45,216 nt of DNA, taken from assembly GCA_003023645.1 (NCBI GenBank), contig PXYQ01000002.1, positions 1 through 45,216 of the forward strand, read 5' to 3'. The notes below the pieces were generated by a model that made no database searches, was not told the origin of the DNA, and saw nothing but the letters and a program-made list of their open reading frames with translations. The translations under genes were made by a program, and so were the position numbers. Source of the DNA: Candidatus Arcticimaribacter sp. (GTDB taxonomy: Bacteria; Bacteroidota; Bacteroidia; Flavobacteriales; Flavobacteriaceae). Positions 10,203-19,438 of this stretch are shown here, piece after piece (the first letter of the stretch is position 1; each line of letters opens with the position of its first letter).

Positions 10203-10748
10203 ATGAAACACACACTATTTTTATTACTTATACTAATAAGTTGTTCTAAAGAGGCACCATCCTCAGAACCACAGGATACGGTTGTTACTGAACCGGAAAT
10301 TATTGTTCCAGATTTTGATAATGATACGATCTATATGAAATTAAAACCCAAGTTACTCGATAGCTATTGGACTGCATTTAAAGAATCAGCATCATTATAT
10401 AACATTGATCTTTCTTATATCGATGAAGTTGCATTTGTTTCTGAAAACCTTCTTAATAATATTGCTGGAACGGCAAACGGATCTTGCGAACCGTATGTTC
10501 GAATTTTAGTTGATGAAACTACATTTAGAAATCTGAGTGCTGGTGAACAAGTTTTCCTAATGTATCATGAACTTGGTCACGATGTCTTTAACGCTTCTCA
10601 CGAAGGAGGCGGGTTAATGGCCCCTAATATTCGGTCTTTGGATTATAAACTTTTTCAAACGGAAGTTAAAGACTTTTTCACCGGAGTAGATTATGTTGAA
10701 TGGACTGATGAGGAGTGTGAATATATTCGGAGTATAATTGACAATTGA
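10203..10748 (+). CDS. Predicted lipoprotein with HExxH metallopeptidase-like motif
   Basis: N-terminal MKHTLFLLLILISCSKE lipobox; VFLMYHELGHDVFNASHEGGGLM. Confidence 0.75.
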   Translation: MKHTLFLLLILISCSKEAPSSEPQDTVVTEPEIIVPDFDNDTIYMKLKPKLLDSYWTAFKESASLYNIDLSYIDEVAFVSENLLNNIAGTANGSCEPYVRILVDETTFRNLSAGEQVFLMYHELGHDVFNASHEGGGLMAPNIRSLDYKLFQTEVKDFFTGVDYVEWTDEECEYIRSIIDN

Positions 10749-10890
10749 CTTCCAGTAAAAACAGGAGAATAGTAAACGTGATATTTGGTAGGCACTACCA
10801 AGTTTTAGGTTTTTTCCTCAGCACTTTTTAATTATTAATAGAATCTTATTTAGTATTGATGTTTAATTTAAATTATATAATAACCACCCT

Positions 10891-11382
10891 ATGAAAACTA
10901 TATTTACTTTATTTGTTGCAACAATTGTATTGCTTTCTTGCAACAACAATATCAAAGAAATTGAAATTGACCGAACAGCTGGAGAATGGGTTTCATCTGG
11001 AGCAAAGTATGTTATTGGTTCTGACGAAAAAGTAGCGATCGTTAAAAAATTAATTGAAAATTATGCGGCCTTGGATGCAGAGGGTGTTTTCACTAATACA
11101 AGAGATTCGCTAAGGTTTTTCCCGTTCAATTCAAAGACTTCAGTGATGTTGACCGTTGACAATCTGAAGGAAATGTTTTCTTCATATGATTCAATAATTT
11201 CAAAACCAGTATACTATTTACCTTATGATTTGGAGGGGGTTAGAAGTATTGTTCAAGTAACATCTACAGAAACGAAATACAACAAAAATGGCACCGTTGA
11301 AGAAGATCTTCTATTAGAAAAATTCATCTTTGGAAAAAATGGCAAAATACATACAGTCAGACAATGGAGAGCTGCTTGGTAA
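10891..11382 (+). CDS. Predicted lipoprotein, SnoaL/NTF2-like
   Basis: MKTIFTLFVATIVLLSCNNN lipobox; KKLIENYAALDAEGVFTNTRDSLRFF pattern. Confidence 0.6.
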   Translation: MKTIFTLFVATIVLLSCNNNIKEIEIDRTAGEWVSSGAKYVIGSDEKVAIVKKLIENYAALDAEGVFTNTRDSLRFFPFNSKTSVMLTVDNLKEMFSSYDSIISKPVYYLPYDLEGVRSIVQVTSTETKYNKNGTVEEDLLLEKFIFGKNGKIHTVRQWRAAW

Positions 11383-11722
11383 AAGTGTTTTCTGTCAATC
11401 ATTCCTACTAAGTGGTTTTAATAACGAACCATCGACAATAAATTAGTCTAAGAAACAGGTCTAATTAATCAATCAAAGACTAAAATCAACTGGATGAAAA
11501 ACTATTCTGATTTTGTATATGAAACACTAATCAAACTTTATAAATGTGAGATGAGAACTTGGAGAAATATCTTTAAGTACAAAATCTAAAAACCAGAGGA
11601 GCTTCTTCACTTTAATTGATTTGTCCTTTCTACTAATTTTTTTTAAGTATTATGATTTGCAATACAACTTGCAATGTGCAATATATTCTTATATTTAAAT
11701 ATTGTTAACTAAATTTTTAAAA

Positions 11723-12253
11723 ATGAAAAAACTATTATTATGTACGGTACTTGCAGCATCTTTAATTTCATGCCAAGCTCCAGCCGAAAAAGGATCGGAT
11801 CATTCTCACGAATCAACTATTATTGGATATGAATTTAGTGATGCAGGTGAAAAACAGAATCTGATAGCTGGAGACATTTCTATAATTGATACGTATATGG
11901 AATTTATTCAGGCGCACAACGACCGCGATATTGATAAAATCATGGACATGGTTCAAGACTCAATTCTAATTAAGACTCAAGACGCTCGAGAATTAAAGGG
12001 AAAGTCTACTCATAGACAAGCTTTGGAAAAATGGTTCCCAGAGAGTAATCCGGTGTGGACTGTTAGATGGATGGCTACTAATACTGTTGAGGTTAAAGAT
12101 GGAGAAAACAGACATTGGCTAACAACAGGTATTGAAATTACCGAGACACTCGATAATAAAGAAATAAAAAGAGAGCAAATTCTGGATGTTAATTTTGTCG
12201 GCAAGATGATTAAAGAGGTTAGCATCTACGAAAGATCAAAACCAATAGAATAA
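11723..12253 (+). CDS. Predicted lipoprotein, SnoaL/NTF2-like
   Basis: ATG 11723: MKKLLLCTVLAASLISCQAPAEK lipobox; YMEFIQAHNDRDIDKIMDMVQDSILI...GKSTHRQALEKWF. Confidence 0.65.
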   Translation: MKKLLLCTVLAASLISCQAPAEKGSDHSHESTIIGYEFSDAGEKQNLIAGDISIIDTYMEFIQAHNDRDIDKIMDMVQDSILIKTQDARELKGKSTHRQALEKWFPESNPVWTVRWMATNTVEVKDGENRHWLTTGIEITETLDNKEIKREQILDVNFVGKMIKEVSIYERSKPIE

Positions 12254-12262
12254 CGATATTCT

Positions 12263-12290
12263 AAAGCCCTCCCTAGCGGAGGGTTTTTTG
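12263..12290 (+). terminator. Rho-independent terminator
   Basis: AAAGCCCTCCCTAGCGGAGGGTTTTTTG. Confidence 0.85.
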
Positions 12291-12444
12291 TTTTTTTATT
12301 CTGTCAAGATCGCATTTAACGAACCAATCGAACGACTCAAGACATTGGGCAAGATTTTCTTCAAGGGCACTAAAGAAGATTAAAGAAGCTCAGGTTGTTA
12401 ATATTATCGGCACTTTTAATTTCTAATCACAATCTATATTATAA

Positions 12445-13254
12445 ATGAAAAAATTAATGTTACTTTTTATCGCTTTATTGTCAATATCTGCATATGCACA
12501 AGATGACAACACCTATGAATCTGCTCTTTACATCAACGATGTAGCTATTTCTGAAATGCCAAGATTTGTCGAATTACATAAAAAATTCACAGATATGTCT
12601 TTAGGAGAAAACAGAACAATGACAGGCGAATGGGTTTTTAGACACTGGTATGGGTCAGGTCACAGCTTTGTTATTTACAATCAATACAACTCTATGGAAG
12701 ATTTTCATAAGGATGCTGATATTGCAAATCAAAACATTAGAGCAAAAATAGACACAACAAAAGATACAAGTGTAAAAGAAACTCTTATGAAAGAATGGGC
12801 AGAATACAGAGCCTTTTCTAATGGTCATTCCGATGAAATTCGAGTAGCAAACAAGGCAACTGGTTTTTATCAACTTGAAGAAACAGATTTTGATATTCCT
12901 TTTGCAATGGTAGTTGGAAAATATAATTCTTCTGGTGCTTGGGGAACAATGGGAACAGCTTTTTTTGACTGGGCAATTAAAAATTCTGTAGACAATGGAT
13001 CATCAATGTCTGGTGGGGTTTCTTACCACTATATGGGAACGAGTTTTGAAGTAGAAGTATGGCAATGTTATACAAATCTAGTTGAATTCGCAAAAGGGGT
13101 AACAGCAAGAGCTGAAGAAACCGAAGAAGCTATTAAAGCAAAGAAAACATTTTGGAGCTTAGTCGATGGTGCTCATGAAGATCAAATTTACCTCCATATT
13201 GGACATGTAAATATGGAAAAAGGAATTTTTGATTTAGCAGGTAAAGACCGCTAA
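12445..13254 (+). CDS. Secreted protein of unknown function, possible internal duplication
   Basis: Signal peptide MKKLMLLFIALLSISAYAQ; full ORF followed by terminator. Confidence 0.7.
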   Translation: MKKLMLLFIALLSISAYAQDDNTYESALYINDVAISEMPRFVELHKKFTDMSLGENRTMTGEWVFRHWYGSGHSFVIYNQYNSMEDFHKDADIANQNIRAKIDTTKDTSVKETLMKEWAEYRAFSNGHSDEIRVANKATGFYQLEETDFDIPFAMVVGKYNSSGAWGTMGTAFFDWAIKNSVDNGSSMSGGVSYHYMGTSFEVEVWQCYTNLVEFAKGVTARAEETEEAIKAKKTFWSLVDGAHEDQIYLHIGHVNMEKGIFDLAGKDR

Positions 13255-13270
13255 AAAAATCTATTTATAA

Positions 13271-13295
13271 AAAGGCGCTTCGGCGCTTTTTTTTT
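13271..13295 (+). terminator. Rho-independent terminator
   Basis: AAAGGCGCTTCGGCGCTTTTTTTTT. Confidence 0.85.
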
Positions 13296-13424
13296 GCCTT
13301 AAATCGAATTCTTTATCTACTTCAATAGTATCATTTTCTACAAAGACACCCAATCGATTTTTTTAATGTCAATTTTAAAATTAACAAGTGTAATTTAGAA
13401 AAATATACATACCTTAAAGAAAAA

Positions 13425-13610
13425 ATGAAGTTTTTAGAAAAGTACTATCCCGTTATTCTAGCATTTTTAAGCTTTTTGTACTCTGTGTTTTTATGGTTTT
13501 CAGGAAGTGAGCTTGAGGGAATTTATGTAGGAATTTGGCCTGTAACGATTTTAGCTTTTGCGATTGTTATAAGACAAAGAAGGAATGATGATAAAAACAA
13601 CCGAATATGA
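13425..13610 (+). CDS. Small membrane protein
   Basis: 61 aa with two hydrophobic segments; 4-bp overlap with next ORF. Confidence 0.5.
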   Translation: MKFLEKYYPVILAFLSFLYSVFLWFSGSELEGIYVGIWPVTILAFAIVIRQRRNDDKNNRI

Positions 13611-13801
13611 ATAAAAATGGAATAATGTTTATTGTTGGTTCAGTCATATTTGTCACGTACATTTATTTTTATTTTAAAATAATTATCAGACAACACAAAG
13701 ACGAACGTCAAGATTTTCAATCGCACGATACAAATGATTTCGACGGAATAGGGAATCAAGGACGAATTCCGGATAAGAAACCAAAAAACAGAGCCTTTTA
13801 A
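13607..13801 (+). CDS. Small single-TM protein with polar tail
   Basis: MNKNGIMFIVGSVIFVTYIYFYFKIIIRQ...; ATGA overlap with upstream ORF; terminator just downstream. Confidence 0.5.
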   Translation: MNKNGIMFIVGSVIFVTYIYFYFKIIIRQHKDERQDFQSHDTNDFDGIGNQGRIPDKKPKNRAF

Positions 13802-13806
13802 TTACA

Positions 13807-13872
13807 CAGACTCATTGGAAGCCTCTACATTATGTAGAGGCTTTTTTGTTTTGGGGTAAGATGTTTATTTGT
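13807..13872 (+). repeat. Diverged partial copy of the tRNA-downstream repeat, includes terminator
   Basis: TTGGAAGCCTCTACATTATGTAGAGGCTTTTTTGTTTTGGGGTAAGATGTTTAT vs copies at about 8645 and 8750. Confidence 0.75.
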
Positions 13873-13897
13873 TAAAGTAAGTACTTCAAGGATATTA

Positions 13898-14122
13898 TTA
13901 CTCTATAACCTCATAGTCAATGCTTAATTTTCGCAAAGACCTTAGAGCAGAACCAGAACTCTTATCTCCTATCTCAATGTCTACAGGGTCTCCTTCCAAA
14001 AGGATGTCGGTAAGCTCTTTGGACAAAGAGTCACTTACGTTAGAAGAAATTTCCGCAATACATTGGGCAATGGCTCTTCTATCGGGCCGCTGAGCATCAC
14101 AAGACAATAAGTTTATTTTCAT
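13898..14122 (-). CDS. Small conserved-looking protein, unknown function
   Basis: ATG 14122: MKINLLSCDAQRPDRRAIAQCIAEISSNVSDSLSKELTDILLEGDPVDIEIGDKSSGSALRSLRKLSIDYEVIE. Confidence 0.5.
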   Translation of the reverse strand: MKINLLSCDAQRPDRRAIAQCIAEISSNVSDSLSKELTDILLEGDPVDIEIGDKSSGSALRSLRKLSIDYEVIE

Positions 14123-14281
14123 AGTTCTTTCTATGGAATAAATATAAGGCAAACCACCGCGAAAGGAAGAGTGTTTGAACTATAAAAACCAAGTCCTGCA
14201 TAGTCGAGACAAATTTTAAACTTAAAAAAAGGAATGACCATAGCAGTTGAATCGGTTTTCTTTCACTCGTTTCAAGTGAGT

Positions 14282-14542
14282 TTAAGTGCCAATTAATTTC
14301 AGTTTTTCTACCCGTGATAATTTTTTGATTTCGTATTCTCGTTTTGATGCAGTCGATCGATCGGGATGCATTTCAGAATACACTAAGTCAACAGGTCTTC
14401 TATTTCTTGTGTACTTGGCTCCCTTTTTTGAATCGTTGTGTTCAGCGATTCTTCTTTCTCGGTCAGTTGTAATACCCGTGTACAAACTTCCGTCTGAGCA
14501 TGCAACAATATAGACCCACCACTCTTTTTCTTCCTCCATCAA
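14282..14542 (-). CDS. GIY-YIG nuclease family protein
   Basis: WWVYIVACSDGSLYTGITTDRERRIAEHNDSKKGAKYTRNRRPVDLVYSE. Confidence 0.93.
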   Translation of the reverse strand: MMEEEKEWWVYIVACSDGSLYTGITTDRERRIAEHNDSKKGAKYTRNRRPVDLVYSEMHPDRSTASKREYEIKKLSRVEKLKLIGT

Positions 14543-14631
14543 GTACGAATATCAGCTTCTGTCTAACCAAGATATAAAATCTTCGCCATAGTAATTTTAG
14601 AATTCATTCCTCTTTTTTAAGAATGTTCCTT

Positions 14632-14862
14632 TCAAAATAAACTCACGATATAGAGCCAAAGTTTTTTCCAGACGAGGTATAATAAGTGTCCAGCAATTAA
14701 ACCAATAGCAAGTATTTTTTGACTTAAATTTTTTCCGCCAAAGAAGTTGAGTTTTTGAACAAGAACATAAGAAAGCACCATGCTAATTAAAATCCATAAA
14801 CCAAAAGCAGCGTAATCAATTAGGGTGAATAAGAAAATCATCATGAATCGAATATACAGCAA
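14632..14862 (-). CDS. Small membrane protein, unknown
   Basis: Hydrophobic 76-aa ORF. Confidence 0.4.
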   Translation of the reverse strand: MLYIRFMMIFLFTLIDYAAFGLWILISMVLSYVLVQKLNFFGGKNLSQKILAIGLIAGHLLYLVWKKLWLYIVSLF

Positions 14863-14886
14863 TTGAGTGACATTTACTTTTATTAT

Positions 14887-15738
14887 TTAACCGTCGGCAG
14901 TAGGATTGTTCTTAAAGGCCGATGGATTTTCTCCACTTATTTTTTTAAACGTACGGTTGAAGTACGATAAACTTTCGAAGCCACATCCATAACAAGCCTC
15001 GCTTACATTCTTTCCAGCGAGGAGCAAGCGTTTGGCCTGTGAAATCCGATACTGGTTTAAAAAGGCTGTAAAGGTGTTTCCACTGTGTTTTTTGAAGTAT
15101 CGACAAAAAGCTTCTTTACTTAGGTTCACCAATTGCGCCACTTCTTCGACCTTAATTTTTCGGATGTAGTGTTCATCAATAAAAGAATAGACCTTTTGTA
15201 AGCGCTGCCGCTGTTTTTTATCTGAACTGTTATACACGGGTTGTTTGTGTAAAAGTTCAAACTCTACAGACAAAGCAAGCGTTTTCAAAATTTGGATAAC
15301 AGCAATGAATTGATCAAAAGCACCGAGCAAATGCAGGGTTTTGATTTGTTCTCCGACGATCTGCTTTGTTTTTCCATAAAAAACAATTCCATGTTGCGCT
15401 TGTTCAAATAAGGTGTGAATGCTCGAAAGCTCTCGAACCTGCTTAAAAACCTGTTCTTTAAATGACGGACTAATATGCAAAACCTCTTTCCTGTATGCGG
15501 TCTTTATTCCGTAATCAAAATTCAAATGTGGAATATTTGATCCAATCAACACCAGGTCGCTTTGTTGGTAATTGGAACGATGCTTTCCAACATGTCGAAT
15601 TCCATCTGCTCCTTCGATATATACGAGTTCATATTCTGGATGAAAATGCCAAAAAAACAAGTCATTCAATTTAGGATCATGTAATAATCGAAACGAACTC
15701 TTGTCGTCGGGTTGAATGTTTTCAAGTTGAATTTTCAT
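14887..15738 (-). CDS. AraC family transcriptional regulator with cupin-like N-terminus
   Basis: C-terminal double HTH: VEEVAQLVNLSKEAFCRYFKKHSGNTFTAFLNQYRISQAKRLLLAG...YGCGFESLSYFNRTFKKISGENPSAF. Confidence 0.94.
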   Translation of the reverse strand: MKIQLENIQPDDKSSFRLLHDPKLNDLFFWHFHPEYELVYIEGADGIRHVGKHRSNYQQSDLVLIGSNIPHLNFDYGIKTAYRKEVLHISPSFKEQVFKQVRELSSIHTLFEQAQHGIVFYGKTKQIVGEQIKTLHLLGAFDQFIAVIQILKTLALSVEFELLHKQPVYNSSDKKQRQRLQKVYSFIDEHYIRKIKVEEVAQLVNLSKEAFCRYFKKHSGNTFTAFLNQYRISQAKRLLLAGKNVSEACYGCGFESLSYFNRTFKKISGENPSAFKNNPTADG

Positions 15739-15804
15739 TAAATTGTCATTTACTACACTTAATTAACGCTATTTTGTCAATATAGTTCAAATTACAATCA
15801 ACAT

Positions 15805-15820
15805 CAAGGTTGTGACCTTG
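15805..15820. promoter_or_regulatory. Perfect inverted repeat in divergent promoter region, candidate operator
   Basis: CAAGGT-TGTG-ACCTTG between divergent AraC gene and dioxygenase operon. Confidence 0.4.
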
Positions 15821-15877
15821 TTTTTATACTTATAGATTTGAATTATATATTTCCAGATTAACGTATAAGGAAGAAGT

Positions 15878-16849
15878 ATGAAGAAAGAAGTAAAAACAAC
15901 AATGGCTAATAAAGCCCATGAAGAAATTCCAGGAAACCCATCCGTTTCCACCAGCAGCGATCAAAAGCTAAACGACCGTTCGAACGGAAAGCCCTTGCGG
16001 GTTTTATCGGAAGAAGATTGGCGGTTTTGGATGCACAATGGATATATCGTAATAAAAAACGCAATTCCTAAAGATCAAGCAAAAGCTACTGCAGATTTTA
16101 TATGGGAATTTGATGAGAAAGATCCAAATGACCCTTCGACCTGGTATGCAAAACCACGAGCCGAAATGCAAATGAAGGAATTGGCAGGAACTGGAATGGT
16201 CGAAGCATACAACCATCAAACTCTTTGGAACAACCGTCAGATGCAAAAGGTATACGATGCCTTTGTAGATGTATGGGGCACCGAAAAATTATGGGTAACG
16301 ATTGATCGCGTCAACTTGAATTTTCCGCAGCGACCTGGAGAAGAAAAAGAAGGCTTCATTCACTGGGATTATGATCCTGAAACCAGACCACAAAACGTAC
16401 AGGGTGTTATCGCACTTGCCGATCAAATGGACGAAAACATGGGAGGCTTCCAGTGTATTCCGTGGTTGTATCGAAATTATGATACTTGGAAACTAACCCA
16501 ACCAGAAGATAGAGATCGTTTTAAACCCAATCTAGATGCTTTGCAAAACAAGTTTGTAAAAGTTGTAATGGAGGCTGGAGATTTGCTGATTTTTAACAGT
16601 ACAGAACCGCACGGAATCCGCCCTAATCGATCGGATAATAAGGTTAGAATCGCACAGTATATTTCGATGATGCCCGCAGAAGAAGAGAATCAGGAACTCA
16701 AAGATTGGAGGGTAAACTCTTGGAAAAACAGAATCGCCCCCGTAGGTTATGCCTTTCCTGGTGATCCAAGGAATTGGGAGCAGGAAAAACATAAAACAGC
16801 TGAACTGTCTGAGTTGGGTAAAAAACTATTGGGGCTGAACAACTGGTAA
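15878..16849 (+). CDS. Phytanoyl-CoA dioxygenase (PhyH) family protein
   Basis: GYIVIKNAIPKDQAKATADFIWEF, HWDYDPETRPQNVQGVIAL, GDLLIFNSTEPHGIRPNRSDNKVRIAQYISMMP. Confidence 0.88.
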   Translation: MKKEVKTTMANKAHEEIPGNPSVSTSSDQKLNDRSNGKPLRVLSEEDWRFWMHNGYIVIKNAIPKDQAKATADFIWEFDEKDPNDPSTWYAKPRAEMQMKELAGTGMVEAYNHQTLWNNRQMQKVYDAFVDVWGTEKLWVTIDRVNLNFPQRPGEEKEGFIHWDYDPETRPQNVQGVIALADQMDENMGGFQCIPWLYRNYDTWKLTQPEDRDRFKPNLDALQNKFVKVVMEAGDLLIFNSTEPHGIRPNRSDNKVRIAQYISMMPAEEENQELKDWRVNSWKNRIAPVGYAFPGDPRNWEQEKHKTAELSELGKKLLGLNNW

Positions 16850-16878
16850 AAAAACAAAACGAATTAAAACTGTACTAA

Positions 16879-18558
16879 ATGCCAACAACAATAAGTTTAT
16901 TAGACATTTTCATCATCCTAATCTATTTTGGAATTATTCTATGGATAGCCCAATGGGCTTCAAAAAGTAAAAGCGAGTCTGGGGGAGCAGTTGATTATTT
17001 TTTAGCAGGGAAGAACTCTGGTTGGCTGGTAATTGGAGCATCTCTTTTTGCCTCAAACATTGGATCAGAAATTATTCTGGGAGTTTCGGGTGCAGGAGCT
17101 CGAGGTAATATGCCCATGGCAAATTTTGAAATAATAGCCTCTTTAGTATTGATCCTTTTGGGTTGGGTTTTTGTTCCCTTTTACTTGCGAACAGGAGTTT
17201 TTACAATGCCTGAATTTTTAGAGAAACGGTATTCTGTAGCGTGTCGTAATTACCTTTCAATAATTTCTATTTTGGCTTATGTAATTACCAAGATTTCTTT
17301 AATCATATTTGCGGGTGCCTTGGTTTTCGAAACCATTGGAATTTCTTTTTGGACCGGAGCAATTATTACAGTTGTCGCAACTGGATTTTATACTGTTTTA
17401 GGGGGACTAAAAGCGGTGATTTATACGGATATGGTTCAAGCGTTTATTTTACTCATAGGGACCCTATGTGTTACAGGATTTGGACTATACGCTCTTGGAG
17501 GATGGGATAATTTATTAGCCATACTTACCGAAGCTTCTGCGGTAGATGGAAATCCGCCACGTGAGCAGTTTTTTAACCTATGGAGACCTATGGCAGATAC
17601 CGAATACCCATGGACAGGAATGCTCTTTGGAGCACCTATTTTAGGTGTTTGGTATTGGTGTACGGATCAATATATCGTTCAGCGTGTACTTTCTTCTAAA
17701 GATGAAAACAATGCAAGGAAAGGAGCCTTGTTTGCAGGGTATTTAAAATTACTACCGGTATTCATCTTCTTTATTCCTGGTGTAATTGCCTATGCTCTTT
17801 TACAAGAAGGAGCCATTGACTTTTCACTTGATAATGCAGATCAAGCACTTCCAGCGATGATTAACCAATTCTTACCATCTGGTTTAAAGGGGCTTGCGAT
17901 TGCAGGATTGTTAGCTGCCTTAATGAGCTCACTTTCTTCAGCATTTAATTCTAGTTCAACATTATTAACAATCGATTTCTATTTGAAATATAAGCCCAAG
18001 GCATCTCAAAAAGATCTGGTTCGTTTTGGTCAATTTGCTACCGTTATTTTGGTACTCGTTAGTTTGGGCTGGATACCCTTTATGAAATCATTAATGGGCG
18101 GGGGAATTTTTCATTACTTACAAAGTGTTCAGGCCTATATATCTCCTCCAATTGCTGCTGTTTTCCTTTTTGGATTATTCTATAAATGGATAAATGCTAA
18201 AGGCGCAATCGTATCATTGTGGTTAGGCTTTATCGTTGGAATTTTTAGACTAGTAGCAGAATTTCTTTCTAATGAAGGAACTATAGTTGTTGCAGAAGAT
18301 TCGCTTTTGGGGCTTTTTATAGGGGTGAACTTTTTGCATTTTGCCTTATTTTTATTCCTATTCTGTGGCTCAGTTTTAATGCTTGTTAGTAAACTGACAC
18401 CACCACAGCCACTAGAAACATTAGAATTGGTTACTTTTAAATCGAGAAACCTTAGACCAAAATTTATATGGTCAACAGACATGACCTTAACAGTTGTGCT
18501 AATCGGACTTGTATTGATGCTTTGGATACTGTTTAGCCCTTGGGGAATTGCACAATAG
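16879..18558 (+). CDS. Sodium:solute symporter (SSS/SLC5 family)
   Basis: DYFLAGKNSGWLVIGASLFASNIGSEIILGVSGAGA, WYWCTDQYIVQRVLSSKDENNARKGALFAGYLKLLPVF. Confidence 0.95.
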   Translation: MPTTISLLDIFIILIYFGIILWIAQWASKSKSESGGAVDYFLAGKNSGWLVIGASLFASNIGSEIILGVSGAGARGNMPMANFEIIASLVLILLGWVFVPFYLRTGVFTMPEFLEKRYSVACRNYLSIISILAYVITKISLIIFAGALVFETIGISFWTGAIITVVATGFYTVLGGLKAVIYTDMVQAFILLIGTLCVTGFGLYALGGWDNLLAILTEASAVDGNPPREQFFNLWRPMADTEYPWTGMLFGAPILGVWYWCTDQYIVQRVLSSKDENNARKGALFAGYLKLLPVFIFFIPGVIAYALLQEGAIDFSLDNADQALPAMINQFLPSGLKGLAIAGLLAALMSSLSSAFNSSSTLLTIDFYLKYKPKASQKDLVRFGQFATVILVLVSLGWIPFMKSLMGGGIFHYLQSVQAYISPPIAAVFLFGLFYKWINAKGAIVSLWLGFIVGIFRLVAEFLSNEGTIVVAEDSLLGLFIGVNFLHFALFLFLFCGSVLMLVSKLTPPQPLETLELVTFKSRNLRPKFIWSTDMTLTVVLIGLVLMLWILFSPWGIAQ

Positions 18559-18573
18559 AAAACAACACAGAAA

Positions 18574-19368
18574 ATGGATTTAGAATTAAAAGGGAAAACG
18601 GTTTTCATAACAGGGTCTACAGCTGGAATTGGTTTTGCAACGGCAAAAGCATTACTGAACGAGGGCGCTAGTGTCATCCTCAATGGTCGAACTTCTGCCT
18701 CAGTAGAAGCAGCGATTAAACGCTTAGAACAAGCGTTTCCAAACGGAACAATTTCTGGGATAGCAACAGACTTCAGCATACTAGGAGAAGTGAATAATCT
18801 CCTAGAAAATCTACCTAAAATAGATGTCTTAATCAACAATGTTGGGGTGTATTCTTCGGGTTCTTTTTTTGAAACCGATGATGCAGCGTGGTACCGTCAG
18901 TTTGAAGTAAATGTAATGAGTGGAGTCCGCTTATCGAAACGTATGCTCCCGCGTATGTTGGCTAATAATTGGGGACGGATTTTGTTTATTTCCAGCGAAT
19001 GTGCCAGTCTAACGCCTCCTGATTTAATTGCATACAGCATGACCAAGGCCGCTATTTTAGCAGTTTCTCGTGGCTTGGCTCAATTAACAAAAGGAACCAA
19101 TGTTACCGTAAATTCAATAATCCCAGGGTCTACTTTGTCCGAAGGAGCAGAGCAGTTTTTAGAAGATGCTGCACAAAAAGAACAGAAGACAAAAGATGAA
19201 ATAGAAAACGCTTTTTTTACAGAAGTACGAACAAGCTCTTTGCTGCAGCGGTTTGCAAAAGTAGAAGAAGTAGCCGATACGATTGCGTATATAGCAAGTC
19301 CGCGTTCTTCCGCTACAAACGGGGCTGCAATTAAAGTTGACGGAGGAAGTTCAGGAGGATTGTTTTAG
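18574..19368 (+). CDS. SDR family oxidoreductase
   Basis: KTVFITGSTAGIGFATAKALLNEGASVILNGRT, LINNVG, YSMTKAAILAVSRGLA, KVDGGSSGGLF. Confidence 0.94.
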   Translation: MDLELKGKTVFITGSTAGIGFATAKALLNEGASVILNGRTSASVEAAIKRLEQAFPNGTISGIATDFSILGEVNNLLENLPKIDVLINNVGVYSSGSFFETDDAAWYRQFEVNVMSGVRLSKRMLPRMLANNWGRILFISSECASLTPPDLIAYSMTKAAILAVSRGLAQLTKGTNVTVNSIIPGSTLSEGAEQFLEDAAQKEQKTKDEIENAFFTEVRTSSLLQRFAKVEEVADTIAYIASPRSSATNGAAIKVDGGSSGGLF

Positions 19369-19438
19369 TTTTTTGAGTCGGGTCTTTTAATTTAAGGCGT
19401 GTTTTCTGGAAATTGATTATCTTGAATGAGTTAAATGA

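Noticed and set aside
18180-18839. 219-aa minus-strand ORF
   Set aside because: Antisense across the SSS transporter and SDR genes, both with strong motifs
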